From: Phycisphaerae bacterium
GTDB taxonomy: Bacteria > Planctomycetota > Phycisphaerae > Phycisphaerales > SM1A02
DNA: 64,000 nucleotides
Direction: 5' to 3'
Assembly (NCBI GenBank): GCA_002711415.1
Contig: PARI01000017.1
Coordinates: 149,726 to 213,725, forward strand
Position 1 is the first letter of the stretch; the number at the start of each line of letters is the position of its first letter. The position numbers and the translations under genes are program-made. The notes beneath the pieces are model-generated. The model was given only the letters and a program-made list of their open reading frames with translations. It had not been told where the DNA came from and made no database searches. Positions 16,618 through 25,305 of this stretch are shown here, piece by piece.

Positions 16618-17391
16618 TCAACGGCCTTCGAGCAACCGTTCCCCCAGCCAGTCGCTCAGGTGAGCGTTTTCCCTGATTCGTTGCACGGTGCGATCGACCT
16701 CGTACTCAAGCCGGTGGAACCGGACCTTGGCCTGCCCGTTGTCCTGTTCGATGACCGCATAGCTCGCCCTGGGATCAAGATCCCTCGGCTGGCCGACCGA
16801 ACCGGGATTGATCACCGCCTTCTCGTCCTCACGGATCGTGTATTCGCCGTCAAGGTCGCCGGGCGGGTAGAAGTCGGGTTCGTTCGTGAACACGCCCGGC
16901 ACATGCGTATGGCCGACCAGGCAGTGCGTGTCGATGTTCTCGAAGATCTGTTCCATCTTCACCGGGCTGTTGATGGCATCCTCTGGAAAGATGTACTCGT
17001 TGATCGGTCGGCGAGGGCTGCCATGAACACAGAGGAAGCCATCGAAGCCGACCCGGACACGAAGCCGGCCAAGGAACTCCCATCGCTTCATGCCGGCTTC
17101 AGTGTCGGCCTTGCCGGCATCATCCAACTGGTTTCTCGTCCAGTATGCCGCCTGTTCGGCCGCCGTGTTGAAGTTCGTCGGTTCGTAGAGGACCCCGAAG
17201 TCATGGTTGCCCATCAGCGACCATTCGCATCGCTGGGCGATCAGGTCCACGCATTCGACCGGGTCCGGTCCGTACCCGATGATGTCTCCAAGGCAGATGA
17301 TCCGATCGACACCCTTCTGGTCGATGTCCCCGAGGACGGCTTCCAGCGCGGCCAGGTTCGAGTGGATGTCACTGATGATGGCAGTCTTCAA
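16618..17391 (-). CDS. Metallophosphoesterase, YfcE/MJ0936-like
   Basis: This 257-aa calcineurin-type phosphoesterase has the metal-binding motifs DIHSN (8-12), GDIIGYGPDP (about 36-45), GNHDFG (about 82-87), HGSP and GHTHVP in order. The best start is the TTG at 17391, read MKTAIISDIH, with GGGAG nine bases upstream; a later start would lose the first metal ligand. It is the first gene of a tight leftward run with yidC (4-bp gap) and mnmE. Homologues cleave small phosphodiesters, but the substrate cannot be read from the sequence. Confidence 0.9.
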   Translation of the reverse strand: MKTAIISDIHSNLAALEAVLGDIDQKGVDRIICLGDIIGYGPDPVECVDLIAQRCEWSLMGNHDFGVLYEPTNFNTAAEQAAYWTRNQLDDAGKADTEAGMKRWEFLGRLRVRVGFDGFLCVHGSPRRPINEYIFPEDAINSPVKMEQIFENIDTHCLVGHTHVPGVFTNEPDFYPPGDLDGEYTIREDEKAVINPGSVGQPRDLDPRASYAVIEQDNGQAKVRFHRLEYEVDRTVQRIRENAHLSDWLGERLLEGR

Positions 17392-17498
17392 GCGGCCGCT
17401 CCCAGGTGCGTAGAAGGCTGATCCTATGTCCGTCCATCGGTGCCGTCAAAGGTACCAAGAGCAGCCAATAGGCCTGGAAACTGCTTGATTCAGGGTCC

Positions 17499-18857
17499 TC
17501 AGCCTGCCCGGGAGCCCCACGTGCCCCCGTGCTGGCTGAGCAGGTGGACCAGGTCCGTCTTGGCCATCGGCGTGGTTGCGCAGGCGGTACATCCGGCAGC
17601 AAGGCATTCCTGGGTGATCACGTCACTGGACCGGGCCGTCATCGCGATGACGGGAAGTCGATGTCCGGACTGCCTGAGACTCCTCGTGGCCGAGAGGCCG
17701 TCAAGGCCTGGCATCTGTATGTCCATCAGCACGATGTCGAATTCGCCCATGCGGACAGAGTTGATCGCGGATTCGGCATCCTCGACCGAGGTGACTGTTC
17801 CACCAGCGTTGCGGATCATTCTCGTGAGCACGTCCCGGTTTTCACGGCCATCGTCCGCAACAAGAATGCGAAGACCGTGAAGGGTTGGAGCCCCGGTTTT
17901 CGCTGGTGATTGCTGCTGTCGTTCCCGGTCCAATCCACCATGGGTGATGGGCCCTGTGGCCACGTGCATGGTGAAACAACTCCCGACACCGATCCGGCTC
18001 CTGATGGAGATGTCGCCTCCAAGCAGTTTCGCAAGCCTCCTGGAGATCGACAGGCCGAGCCCGGTTCCTCCCCGGGCCTGGGTTTGGCGGTCATGGGCCT
18101 GGCTGAACGGCTTGAACAGCTGTTCAACCTGGTTCGGACTCATCCCGATCCCGGTGTCTCGAATCCGGCAGACGAGAAATCCAGTCCGGTCCAGTCGCTG
18201 GCCGATCCAGGATGAGCCCTTGGAAGGCGGTCCGTCCATCAACTCGATCTCGACCTGGATCTTGCCTTCGTCCGTGAACCTGACGGCGTTGGCCATCAGG
18301 TTGATCAGTATCTGTCGCAGTCGCGTCGGATCGGTCGCGATCCGATCAGGGAGCATGCTCTTGTCGATCACGCGAACCTGGAGATTCTTCCTCGCTGCTT
18401 CCGGTGCGATGGCGCCGACGGCTTCCCGGATGATCTTGAGCGGATCCACGCTTCGACGGTCGATGTTGACGGTGCCGCTGTCGATGCGAGCGGCATCGAG
18501 AATGTCATCCACCAGCGACAGCAGGTGATCGCAGTTGCCCTTGATCGTGCTGGTCATCTGCATCCATGCCTTCCGGTCATGCTGCATGTCCTCAAGCAGG
18601 TCCATGTAACCGACGATCGCGGCGACCGGGGTCCTGATCTCGTGACTCATCTGTGCCAGCATCTCCTGCGCCTGGTCATGCTCACCTGGACGATCATCTG
18701 CACGAGCTTCCCCCGGGATCCGGCGGAGCATGCACAGTCTCCACACGACCAGGACGGTGATCAGGATCATCAGACCGACGAGTATCCACGTCGCCGCATG
18801 CAGCAATGACAGGCTCTCGATGCCGCCGTGGATCATGTTGTCCTGGTCCTGGATCAT
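17499..18857 (-). CDS. Hybrid sensor histidine kinase with C-terminal receiver domain
   Basis: The protein is 452 aa from the ATG at 18857. It has one clear membrane helix (about residues 19-44) and almost no extracytoplasmic domain, so it probably senses a membrane or intracellular cue. The HisKA domain has the phospho-acceptor His72 in MSHEIRTP. The ATPase domain has NLMANAVRF, DTGIGM and GGTGLGLSI. The receiver domain has VADDGREN and the phospho-acceptor Asp379 in LMDIQMP. The conserved receiver Lys (usually K-P) is replaced by Thr at about 429 (ATTPM), which is unusual. The frame is open to 19043 but those codons overlap the divergent promoter region of lpd. No separate response regulator is adjacent. 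Confidence 0.9.
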   Translation of the reverse strand: MIQDQDNMIHGGIESLSLLHAATWILVGLMILITVLVVWRLCMLRRIPGEARADDRPGEHDQAQEMLAQMSHEIRTPVAAIVGYMDLLEDMQHDRKAWMQMTSTIKGNCDHLLSLVDDILDAARIDSGTVNIDRRSVDPLKIIREAVGAIAPEAARKNLQVRVIDKSMLPDRIATDPTRLRQILINLMANAVRFTDEGKIQVEIELMDGPPSKGSSWIGQRLDRTGFLVCRIRDTGIGMSPNQVEQLFKPFSQAHDRQTQARGGTGLGLSISRRLAKLLGGDISIRSRIGVGSCFTMHVATGPITHGGLDRERQQQSPAKTGAPTLHGLRILVADDGRENRDVLTRMIRNAGGTVTSVEDAESAINSVRMGEFDIVLMDIQMPGLDGLSATRSLRQSGHRLPVIAMTARSSDVITQECLAAGCTACATTPMAKTDLVHLLSQHGGTWGSRAG

Positions 18858-19094
18858 GAAAAGTCCGGTCTTGTCGTTGTTCGTACCGACCCGGGTCTCC
18901 CGGGGCTCGCTCTTTGATCGGTCCGTTCCATGGTCGACTTGTGCCCGATGTCGGCCTGATTTCGCAGTTATCAGGTCCCTGTCACCGGGCAGAGGCTCCC
19001 GGCACCCGCCAGGCGGGTCCAGGCCGTACAATGTCCCCCCCAATTGTTGCCAGTGACCCCGGGATTGCCCGGCATTGAAAGGCGAATATCAAGC

Positions 19095-20579
19095 ATGGCA
19101 GATCAGCAGCATTACGACCTCGTTGTCATCGGAAGTGGTCCCGGCGGATACGTCGGAGCGATTCGCGCCGCCCAGATGGGCATGAAGACCGCGTGCATCG
19201 AGCGAAACAAGCTTGGGGGAGTCTGCCTGAACTGGGGATGCATCCCGAGCAAGGCACTGCTTCACAACGCGGAACTGTACTCCGAGGGCATCGTCCATGG
19301 ATCCGATTGGGGCATTGGCGTCGATCCGGAGAAGGTGTCCGTTGACTGGGAAAAGGTCATCGGTCGCAGTCGTGACGTGACCAAGTCGCTCAACTCCGGC
19401 GTCGGCTTCCTGCTGCGGAAGAACAAGATCGATCACATCACAGGTCATGCCAGGATCACCTCCGGCAAGTCGGCTCACGGACCCTGCACGATCGAGGTGC
19501 TTGATGCACACGAGGACTACTACACTGGCAGTGGCGACAATGTCGCGATGACGATCACCGCGGACAAGATCATGATCGCGACAGGCGCCTCGCCTCGTGA
19601 ACTGCCGGGCCACCCGTTCAACGGGAGCACGATCATCTCGAGCTATGACGCGCTTCAGATGCCCCGGAAGCCTGAATCGCTCGTCATCGTGGGCTCAGGT
19701 GCCATCGGCATGGAGTTTGCCTACTTCTTCAATGCGTTCGGGACGCAGGTGACCGTCGTCGAGATGCTGGACAGGATCCTGCCGGTGGAGGATGACGATG
19801 TTTCCGCCGCTGCGTTGAAGGCCTTCAAGAAGCAGGGCATCACCTTCAAGATGGGGCACACCATCAAGGACATCAAGACGCCCAAGAAGGGCGGTGCCAG
19901 CGTCAGCATCGTCGATGTCAACGACGAGTCCAAGACCGAGAAGATCGATGCAGATGCCGTCCTGGTCGCCATCGGAGTCCAGGCCAGGTATCACGGCCTC
20001 TTCGACGACTCGCTCAAGCTCCGGGTCGAGAAGGGACACATCTGGACCGACTATCGAAGCACGCCCGAACCGACCTACCAGACGAGTGTTCCCGGCATCT
20101 ACGCGATCGGTGACGTCATCGGCCCGCCGTGGCTGGCCCATGTCTCCAGCGAGGAGGCGATCACGTGCGTCGAGCGCATGGCCGGACACAGCACGATCGG
20201 CATCGACTACGAGACCATTCCAGGCTGCACCTACTGCAACCCGCAGATCGCATCGGTCGGCAAGACCGAGCGCGATGTGAAGGAATCCGGTGTTCCGTAC
20301 AAGGTCGGCATGTACCAGTTGAAGTCGCATGGCAAGGCAATCGCTGTCGGCGCGACCGACGGCCTGGTCAAGTTGATCACCAGTGAACCCTACGGTGAGA
20401 TCCTCGGCGCGCACATCCTTGGAGAGGATGCGTCCGAGATGATCGCCGAGATGTCACTGGCCATCCGCCTCGAGGCGACCGCCGAGGACATCATCTCCAC
20501 GATTCATGCCCATCCCACGATGGCCGAATCGATTCACGAGGCCGCCCTGGCGACCGAGGAAAGGATGATTCACGGTTGA
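19095..20579 (+). CDS. lpd: Dihydrolipoyl dehydrogenase
   Basis: This flavoprotein (E3) reoxidises dihydrolipoamide in the 2-oxo acid dehydrogenase and glycine cleavage complexes. It is 494 aa. The FAD-binding GSGPGGYV motif (13-20) is followed by the redox disulfide C44-x4-C49 in GGVCLNWGC, the NAD-binding GSGAIGMEF, a second FAD block YAIGDV, and the C-terminal HAHPTMAESIHE with the catalytic His-Glu pair. The ATG at 19095 is chosen because the Rossmann fold begins just after it; upstream codons to 19044 are not family-like. No E1 or E2 genes lie nearby. It is divergent from the histidine kinase. Confidence 0.95.
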   Translation: MADQQHYDLVVIGSGPGGYVGAIRAAQMGMKTACIERNKLGGVCLNWGCIPSKALLHNAELYSEGIVHGSDWGIGVDPEKVSVDWEKVIGRSRDVTKSLNSGVGFLLRKNKIDHITGHARITSGKSAHGPCTIEVLDAHEDYYTGSGDNVAMTITADKIMIATGASPRELPGHPFNGSTIISSYDALQMPRKPESLVIVGSGAIGMEFAYFFNAFGTQVTVVEMLDRILPVEDDDVSAAALKAFKKQGITFKMGHTIKDIKTPKKGGASVSIVDVNDESKTEKIDADAVLVAIGVQARYHGLFDDSLKLRVEKGHIWTDYRSTPEPTYQTSVPGIYAIGDVIGPPWLAHVSSEEAITCVERMAGHSTIGIDYETIPGCTYCNPQIASVGKTERDVKESGVPYKVGMYQLKSHGKAIAVGATDGLVKLITSEPYGEILGAHILGEDASEMIAEMSLAIRLEATAEDIISTIHAHPTMAESIHEAALATEERMIHG

Positions 20580-20736
20580 TTTTATTGGCCATGTGCCCCT
20601 GTCGGCGACATGAGCCTTGCGATCGTCCCCGGTCCCCGTTTTTTCATGGCCGTGCTCTGGATGCAGCACTATCGTGGAATCACGACGCACTCGTTCGATT
20701 GATCGTGGAGACAGCGTCGACAGAGGAGTGTTCCTG

Positions 20737-21402
20737 ATGAGCAACGCAGGTCCCGTCGCTGACACCCGTGTCGATTCGGACATCGCGCCGTTCGATTTCG
20801 AGCATCTCTATCGAAGCGCGGCCGGCGACGCCTCCGTGATCCCGTGGTCCGATGGACACCCCAATCCCGCGATGGTGACCTGGTTTGACGTGATCGGTCC
20901 GGGGCTCCTTCGCTGCGGTTGTCGTGTCGCGGTCGTCGGCTGTGGTCTTGGTGAGGATGCGCGGGAACTGGTTCGCCGCGGATATGACGTCACGGCGTTC
21001 GACAGCAGCCAGACCGCGGTGGACTGGGCACGCAGGCTCGATCCCGCCAATGCTCAGAGCTACCAGGTCGCCGACCTTCTGGAACTGCCGGCGGCGTTGA
21101 CCCACCGGTTCGACCTGGTCGTTGAAATCTATACCTTGCAGTCAATGCCCCCTTCATGGCGACAGGAGATGATGAACGGCCTGTCCTCGCTCTTGAACAG
21201 CAGGGGCCACCTCCTGGTCATCTGCCGGGAGGAACTGCCCGACGAGCCTTGCTCGGATGAACCCCCTTGGCCGGTGTCCTCCCAGGACCTTGTTTCGCTC
21301 GCATCAGGCAGTGGTCTCACCATGGATGGATCCCTCGATTCATTCGATGATGACCAGGATCCCCCTGTCCGCAGGCTCCGTGGCCTCTTTCGCAACGCCT
21401 GA
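20737..21402 (+). CDS. Class I SAM-dependent methyltransferase
   Basis: This 221-aa protein has the methyltransferase motif I VAVVGCGLGEDA (about residues 66-77), an acidic ribose-binding residue in VTAFDSS, and DLLELP before a motif IV-like FDLVVEIYTL. The layout (long N-terminal segment with W, tight domain, no extra domain) resembles the thiopurine methyltransferase-like group. The ATG at 20737 has AGAGGAG upstream. It sits 157 bp after lpd with no other link to it. The substrate is not predictable. Confidence 0.82.
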   Translation: MSNAGPVADTRVDSDIAPFDFEHLYRSAAGDASVIPWSDGHPNPAMVTWFDVIGPGLLRCGCRVAVVGCGLGEDARELVRRGYDVTAFDSSQTAVDWARRLDPANAQSYQVADLLELPAALTHRFDLVVEIYTLQSMPPSWRQEMMNGLSSLLNSRGHLLVICREELPDEPCSDEPPWPVSSQDLVSLASGSGLTMDGSLDSFDDDQDPPVRRLRGLFRNA

Positions 21403-21677
21403 CACCGGATCATGCCATCGGAAGATCTTTCCTGGCCGCACGGAAAATCGATGTTCCTGACCTCATCTGGCTTGCCTGGACGTGCTGAACCCTCGTATTC
21501 GGCACGATGAGGACCGTGGCATTTTCTCGATGAGAAGAAAAAACACCATGAATCACGGTACTTCATCGTGAAGCAACTATTTCTTGATCCTGCGAATGAG
21601 CGGTCAAGATGCCGTGCCGTTGATTCTCCTGACTTACGTGGTTCATGCATATACGGCAGCAGGATGAGAGGTCTTGA
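21403..21677. other. Intergenic region upstream of the HTH-repeat regulator
   Basis: This 275-bp stretch has no plausible gene. It is somewhat richer in A/T than its neighbours and includes a short inverted repeat, CTTCA-tcg-TGAAG, near 21560. It most likely holds the promoter of the regulator gene. I see no terminator with a T-run after the methyltransferase gene. Confidence 0.4.
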
Positions 21678-22925
21678 ATGAAGACATGTCAAAGCGAGAG
21701 GAGAGGTCGGCTCCACAAGTTCGTTGATCTTGCTCGTGTCTACCGTGGGTGGAACAAGAGCCAGATCTCCGCAGCCCTTGGACGTGACCCGACGAAACTG
21801 GTCCCAGAGAGTGGCAATCCCAAGCTTGATCTCGTGGTGGCCTTGGCCGATGCCCTCGACTGGACGGTCGGCGATGTCGCCGAGGGCCTGTGGTGCAGGA
21901 ACGGGACAGGGAACCAGGAGTGCGCCGGCAAGACGTTCAAGCAGCTGGACAAGGAGGCGCTTGTGGCGCATCGAAATGGCGAGTACCGCTCGATGACCAT
22001 CATCGCCGAGCAGATGTCTGCCATGGCCGATGGGCCCGAACAGATCGCCATCGCCTGCAACCGTGCCGCGGGTGCATGGGACGGCCAGGGGCGCTACACG
22101 AGGGTGCTCGAGTCGATCCAGCAGGGGCTCTCGCAACTGGACATCTCTCCATCACTGCAGTTGATGCTCCAAGGCAACCTCGCCAATGCCCATTACATGC
22201 TCTGGCACCTTTTCGAGGCCAGGGCGACGGCCCATGAGCTGCTCGAGCAGTTCTCGCTGGATCCACCCCAGAGCAGGCTGGAGAAGGTCACGTATGCGTT
22301 TGCGCACTACGTTCGAGGAAACTGCCATCGCCGCATGATCGAGGGTGATGATTCCGAGGCGATCTGTCATGCGAGATCGGCTCGTGAGGATCTCCAGAAA
22401 GCGCTCGAGTCGTACGAGAACCTCGCCCAACAGTTCGATGACGAGTCCTACCGCGGCATCGCCCACACGTGCCGGGGTGCCCTTCTGGAGGTCGAGGTGG
22501 CGCTCGGCCTGGTAAAGCCGGTGGCCGCGATACGCCGGATCAACGACATGCTCAACGGCGTGATCGATGTCGATGCAATCGAGTCCGGCGACTGGCTGGA
22601 AAGCCATGGATGGTGGTGTGTCTTCGGATGCAACATTGCGCTGCGGGGCAGTTGTGGAGACGATCAGCATCGGATCATGGCCGTCTTCAGCAACAAGGCC
22701 ATCGAGATTGCCGAGAAGCTGGACAACTGGAGCCTCCGTGAACGAGCGTTCACGATGGAGCATTTCCGGAGACAACGAGTGAGCGATGCCGTTGGCGTCG
22801 AGATCGACTGGATACTCGATGACGAGGAGGTCCGTGTGATCGCTGGAACCATGGGACGGTTTCCGACCTTCCGCGAAACCGGGTGGCAGATACTGGAAAC
22901 GTCCAACGCCCTGGACATGGTATGA
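21678..22925 (+). CDS. HTH-domain protein with long helical-repeat (TPR-like) region
   Basis: This 415-aa cytoplasmic protein has an N-terminal XRE-like helix-turn-helix (about residues 14-72; NKSQISAALGRDPTK then LDLVVALADALDWTVGDVAE). The rest, about 85-400, is alpha-helical with repeated A/L-rich helices of TPR length (such as AIACNRAAGAWDGQGRYTRV and LQGNLANAHYMLWHLFEA). This layout, one HTH followed by helical repeats, is that of RRNPP-type peptide-sensing regulators (Rap, Rgg, PlcR, ComR), but many other regulators share it. The ATG at 21678 has GAGAGG upstream. A small exported ORF begins 18 bp after its stop, suggesting co-transcription. The function is not known to me. Confidence 0.7.
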   Translation: MKTCQSERRGRLHKFVDLARVYRGWNKSQISAALGRDPTKLVPESGNPKLDLVVALADALDWTVGDVAEGLWCRNGTGNQECAGKTFKQLDKEALVAHRNGEYRSMTIIAEQMSAMADGPEQIAIACNRAAGAWDGQGRYTRVLESIQQGLSQLDISPSLQLMLQGNLANAHYMLWHLFEARATAHELLEQFSLDPPQSRLEKVTYAFAHYVRGNCHRRMIEGDDSEAICHARSAREDLQKALESYENLAQQFDDESYRGIAHTCRGALLEVEVALGLVKPVAAIRRINDMLNGVIDVDAIESGDWLESHGWWCVFGCNIALRGSCGDDQHRIMAVFSNKAIEIAEKLDNWSLRERAFTMEHFRRQRVSDAVGVEIDWILDDEEVRVIAGTMGRFPTFRETGWQILETSNALDMV

Positions 22926-22943
22926 GATTCGAGAGATGCACTA

Positions 22944-23222
22944 ATGAACAACATCACCCGACAAATCGACAACACAGGAATACGCGGGTCGTTCGCATCG
23001 AACCCGGCTCGGTTGATCGTCACATGCCTCATGCTCCTGGCGATCACAGGCCCGGTCCGCGCCGTCCAGGATCCGGACCTCCAGTTGCCCTTGTACACGG
23101 GCAAGTCACCGATGATCCACACGATCCAGGAGGAGGTCGTTCTCAATATGTTCATGGGCCGGCCTTGGCCGACCAGCTACTCGAGGATCCCATGGTGGGC
23201 CCGCGTGCGTCACAGGAGATGA
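22944..23222 (+). CDS. Small exported protein, possibly frameshifted
   Basis: This 92-aa ORF starts 18 bp after the HTH-repeat gene. Residues about 20-40 form a signal peptide: positive residues, LIVTCLMLLAITG, then a predicted cut after VRA. The remainder is about 52 residues. Residues 41-75 look like ordinary protein, but the last 20 or so are crowded with Trp and Arg. In the -1 frame the same DNA continues as ALADQLLEDPMVGPRASQE and ends at 23239, which reads like a natural helical tail. One base may be missing near 23156-23170, giving a true product of about 97 aa. The family is unknown. Confidence 0.5.
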   Translation: MNNITRQIDNTGIRGSFASNPARLIVTCLMLLAITGPVRAVQDPDLQLPLYTGKSPMIHTIQEEVVLNMFMGRPWPTSYSRIPWWARVRHRR

Positions 23223-23350
23223 TCGTGCTCATGGAGTGATGCGTTTTCTGGGCACCGTTGTCCTTGCATCGTCGATCGGGGGTCATCGACAAGCCCCCCG
23301 ATCGCTCGGTGGTTGGCGGTTCGGGCACTTGCTGTTGTAGACTTCGCCTG

Positions 23351-23953
23351 ATGACATCTCCCACACAGCCAGGCTCGGATGCCGGAGGGCTCCTGCTGGT
23401 TCTTTCCGGCCCATCAGGAGTCGGCAAGACCACGATCGGTCATGCCGTTCTGGAACACTTTGATGGAGTCTTCTCGGTCTCCGCGACAACCCGTCAACGG
23501 ACCAGGGACGAGGTCGATGGCGTCGACTACTTCTTCATCTCCGAGGATGAGTTCAAGGACTGGATCGAGCAGGGAAGGTTTCTCGAGCATGCCCAGGTCT
23601 ACGATGGAACCTGGTACGGCACACCATCGGCACCGGTCGACGAGCAGTTGGAGCGGGGGCGGCTGGTTCTCCTGGACATCGATGTCCAGGGTGCCTGCCA
23701 GGTACGGAATTCCCGCCCGGACTGTCTCTCGATCTTCCTGCTCCCACCATCGGAGGAGGAGCTTCACCGAAGGTTGCAGTCGCGAGCCCGTGAGAGCCAG
23801 GAACAGATCGAGAGACGATTCGCCAAGGCCCAGAAGGAGATCAAGGCGTCAGAACAGCCCGGCATCTATGATCACTTCGTCGTCAATGATGATCTCTCTG
23901 CCGCCATCGACCAGGTTGAGAAGATCATCAGGTCGCGGCTCCACCCTTCATGA
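23351..23953 (+). CDS. gmk: Guanylate kinase
   Basis: This enzyme converts GMP and ATP to GDP and ADP. It is 200 aa, typical. The P-loop is GPSGVGKTT (20-28), the GMP-binding block SATTRQRTRDEVDGVDYFF follows at about 45-63, then FLEHAQVYDGTWYGTP and LLDIDVQGA. The ATG at 23351 is the nearest start before the P-loop strand. Its stop lies in the palindrome TCATGA, shared with the stop codon of the convergent thymidylate kinase gene. Confidence 0.95.
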   Translation: MTSPTQPGSDAGGLLLVLSGPSGVGKTTIGHAVLEHFDGVFSVSATTRQRTRDEVDGVDYFFISEDEFKDWIEQGRFLEHAQVYDGTWYGTPSAPVDEQLERGRLVLLDIDVQGACQVRNSRPDCLSIFLLPPSEEELHRRLQSRARESQEQIERRFAKAQKEIKASEQPGIYDHFVVNDDLSAAIDQVEKIIRSRLHPS

Positions 23954-24601
23954 TCGCGCAGGCATGGCCGCCATTCGATTCCTGATGCCGTCCTCCAGGG
24001 AGGCGAACACCTCGTCCTGTGACATCGAGGCATCGATCAGGAGATATCGATCAGGATCCTCCGCGACCTGTTCCAGGTAGCCCTGGCGGACCCGCTCATG
24101 AAACACCTGGTCCCGCTGCTCGATTCGATCCGGCTGTGATGAGCGCCTGCTCCTTGAGGTCTCTTCATCCACGTCGAAGATGACCGTCAGATCAGGGTGG
24201 AAGTTCCTCAGCACGATGTCACCGATGTCCAGGATCGCCTTGCGATCGATCCCTCCACCCGTGCCCTGGTATGCGAGCGTCGAGCTGATGAAGCGATCCG
24301 CCAGGACCGTGCCTCCCGCCGAGAGCGTCGGCCCGATGACCTGGTCAATCAACTGGGCGCGTGAGGACATGTAGAGCATCATTTCACAGGTGATGCTCAT
24401 GCACGTGTTCCGAGGATCCAGGAGTATCTCCCTGACCTGCTCGCCGATCTGGGTTCCACCGGGCTCCCTGACCAGGGTCACGTCATGGTTGTTGGAGCGA
24501 CAGTACTCGACGAACCGATCAAACTGGGTGGTCTTGCCTGATCCGTCAGGACCATCGAACACGATGAAACGGCCATTGAGCCAGTCAAGTGAAGTCGACA
24601 T
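23948..24601 (-). CDS. tmk: Thymidylate kinase
   Basis: This enzyme phosphorylates dTMP to dTDP. It is 217 aa from the ATG at 24601; an alternative ATG at 24622 would add seven residues. The P-loop is GPDGSGKTT (17-25), followed by the REPGGT motif and the ADRFISSTLAYQG block that holds the catalytic Arg. The LID region has ETSRSRR. It overlaps gmk by 6 bp tail to tail. Pairing of the two nucleoside monophosphate kinases face to face is unusual and may only reflect compact packing. Confidence 0.94.
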   Translation of the reverse strand: MSTSLDWLNGRFIVFDGPDGSGKTTQFDRFVEYCRSNNHDVTLVREPGGTQIGEQVREILLDPRNTCMSITCEMMLYMSSRAQLIDQVIGPTLSAGGTVLADRFISSTLAYQGTGGGIDRKAILDIGDIVLRNFHPDLTVIFDVDEETSRSRRSSQPDRIEQRDQVFHERVRQGYLEQVAEDPDRYLLIDASMSQDEVFASLEDGIRNRMAAMPARS

Positions 24602-24657
24602 GCACTGACTATCGCCGGGCATGACCGAACGTGCAACCCGAAGGCAGGGTCAATCCG

Positions 24658-25305
24658 ATGGACTCGCATCAATTGCTTCTACTGGGTGCCGGCGGACATG
24701 CGGCCGTGGTGGCCGAGGCGGCACGTGCATCCGGTTGGTTGATCCTCGGGTACTGCACGGATCATCCATCTCCCGATGGTTTCCCGTTGGATGAAGATAT
24801 CCCATGGGTCGGTCCTCCCGATCCAGAGTCGTGCGCCCACCTGGCTGAAGGCGGTCAACCACCATCGGTCATCGCGGCGGTGGGGGATCCTCGGCTGAGG
24901 TCGCTCTGGACCACCGACTTCACCCGCCGCGGCCATCCACTGGCGACGATCATCGACCCGGCGAGCAGGATCTCATCGTCCGCCCGCATCGAGGACGGGG
25001 TCTTCGTCGGTCCCCTGGCCTGCATCAATGCCGGCTCGCGCATCGGTCGATCATCGATCATCAACAGCTCCGCCGTGGTCGAGCATGGGTGCGTGCTCGA
25101 CCCCCTCGTGCACATCGCTCCTGGAGCGATCCTGACCGGAGAGGTCACGATCGGCGAGGGAACACTGGTCGGAGCCGGCAGTGTGGTCCTGCCGGGGCTG
25201 GAGATCGGCGCGTGGACGACCATCGGTGCCGGCTCGGTGGTCCAAAGGGACGTGCCTTCCGAATGCGTCGTTGCGGGTGTTCCGGCAAGAGAACTGGTCA
25301 GGTGA
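24658..25305 (+). CDS. NeuD/PglD-type sugar O- or N-acyltransferase
   Basis: This 215-aa protein has an N-terminal Rossmann-like half with LLLLGAGGHAAVVAEAA (about residues 5-21) and a C-terminal left-handed beta-helix built of hexapeptide repeats. The repeats include IGRSSIINSSAVVEHG, VHIAPGAILTGEVTIGEG and TTIGAGSVV, with the acceptor-site His in VEHG. Such enzymes acetylate sialic acids or UDP-amino sugars. The ATG at 24658 is preceded by a purine-rich AGGCAGGG. It is divergent from tmk and its 3' end overlaps the convergent zinc-ribbon gene by 8 bp. No sugar biosynthesis genes are adjacent, so the substrate is open. Confidence 0.85.
   Translation: MDSHQLLLLGAGGHAAVVAEAARASGWLILGYCTDHPSPDGFPLDEDIPWVGPPDPESCAHLAEGGQPPSVIAAVGDPRLRSLWTTDFTRRGHPLATIIDPASRISSSARIEDGVFVGPLACINAGSRIGRSSIINSSAVVEHGCVLDPLVHIAPGAILTGEVTIGEGTLVGAGSVVLPGLEIGAWTTIGAGSVVQRDVPSECVVAGVPARELVR

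Noticed and set aside
20620-20650. Possible terminator after lpd (CCCCGGTCCCCG followed by a T-run)
   Set aside because: The repeats are direct, not inverted, so no stable hairpin forms.
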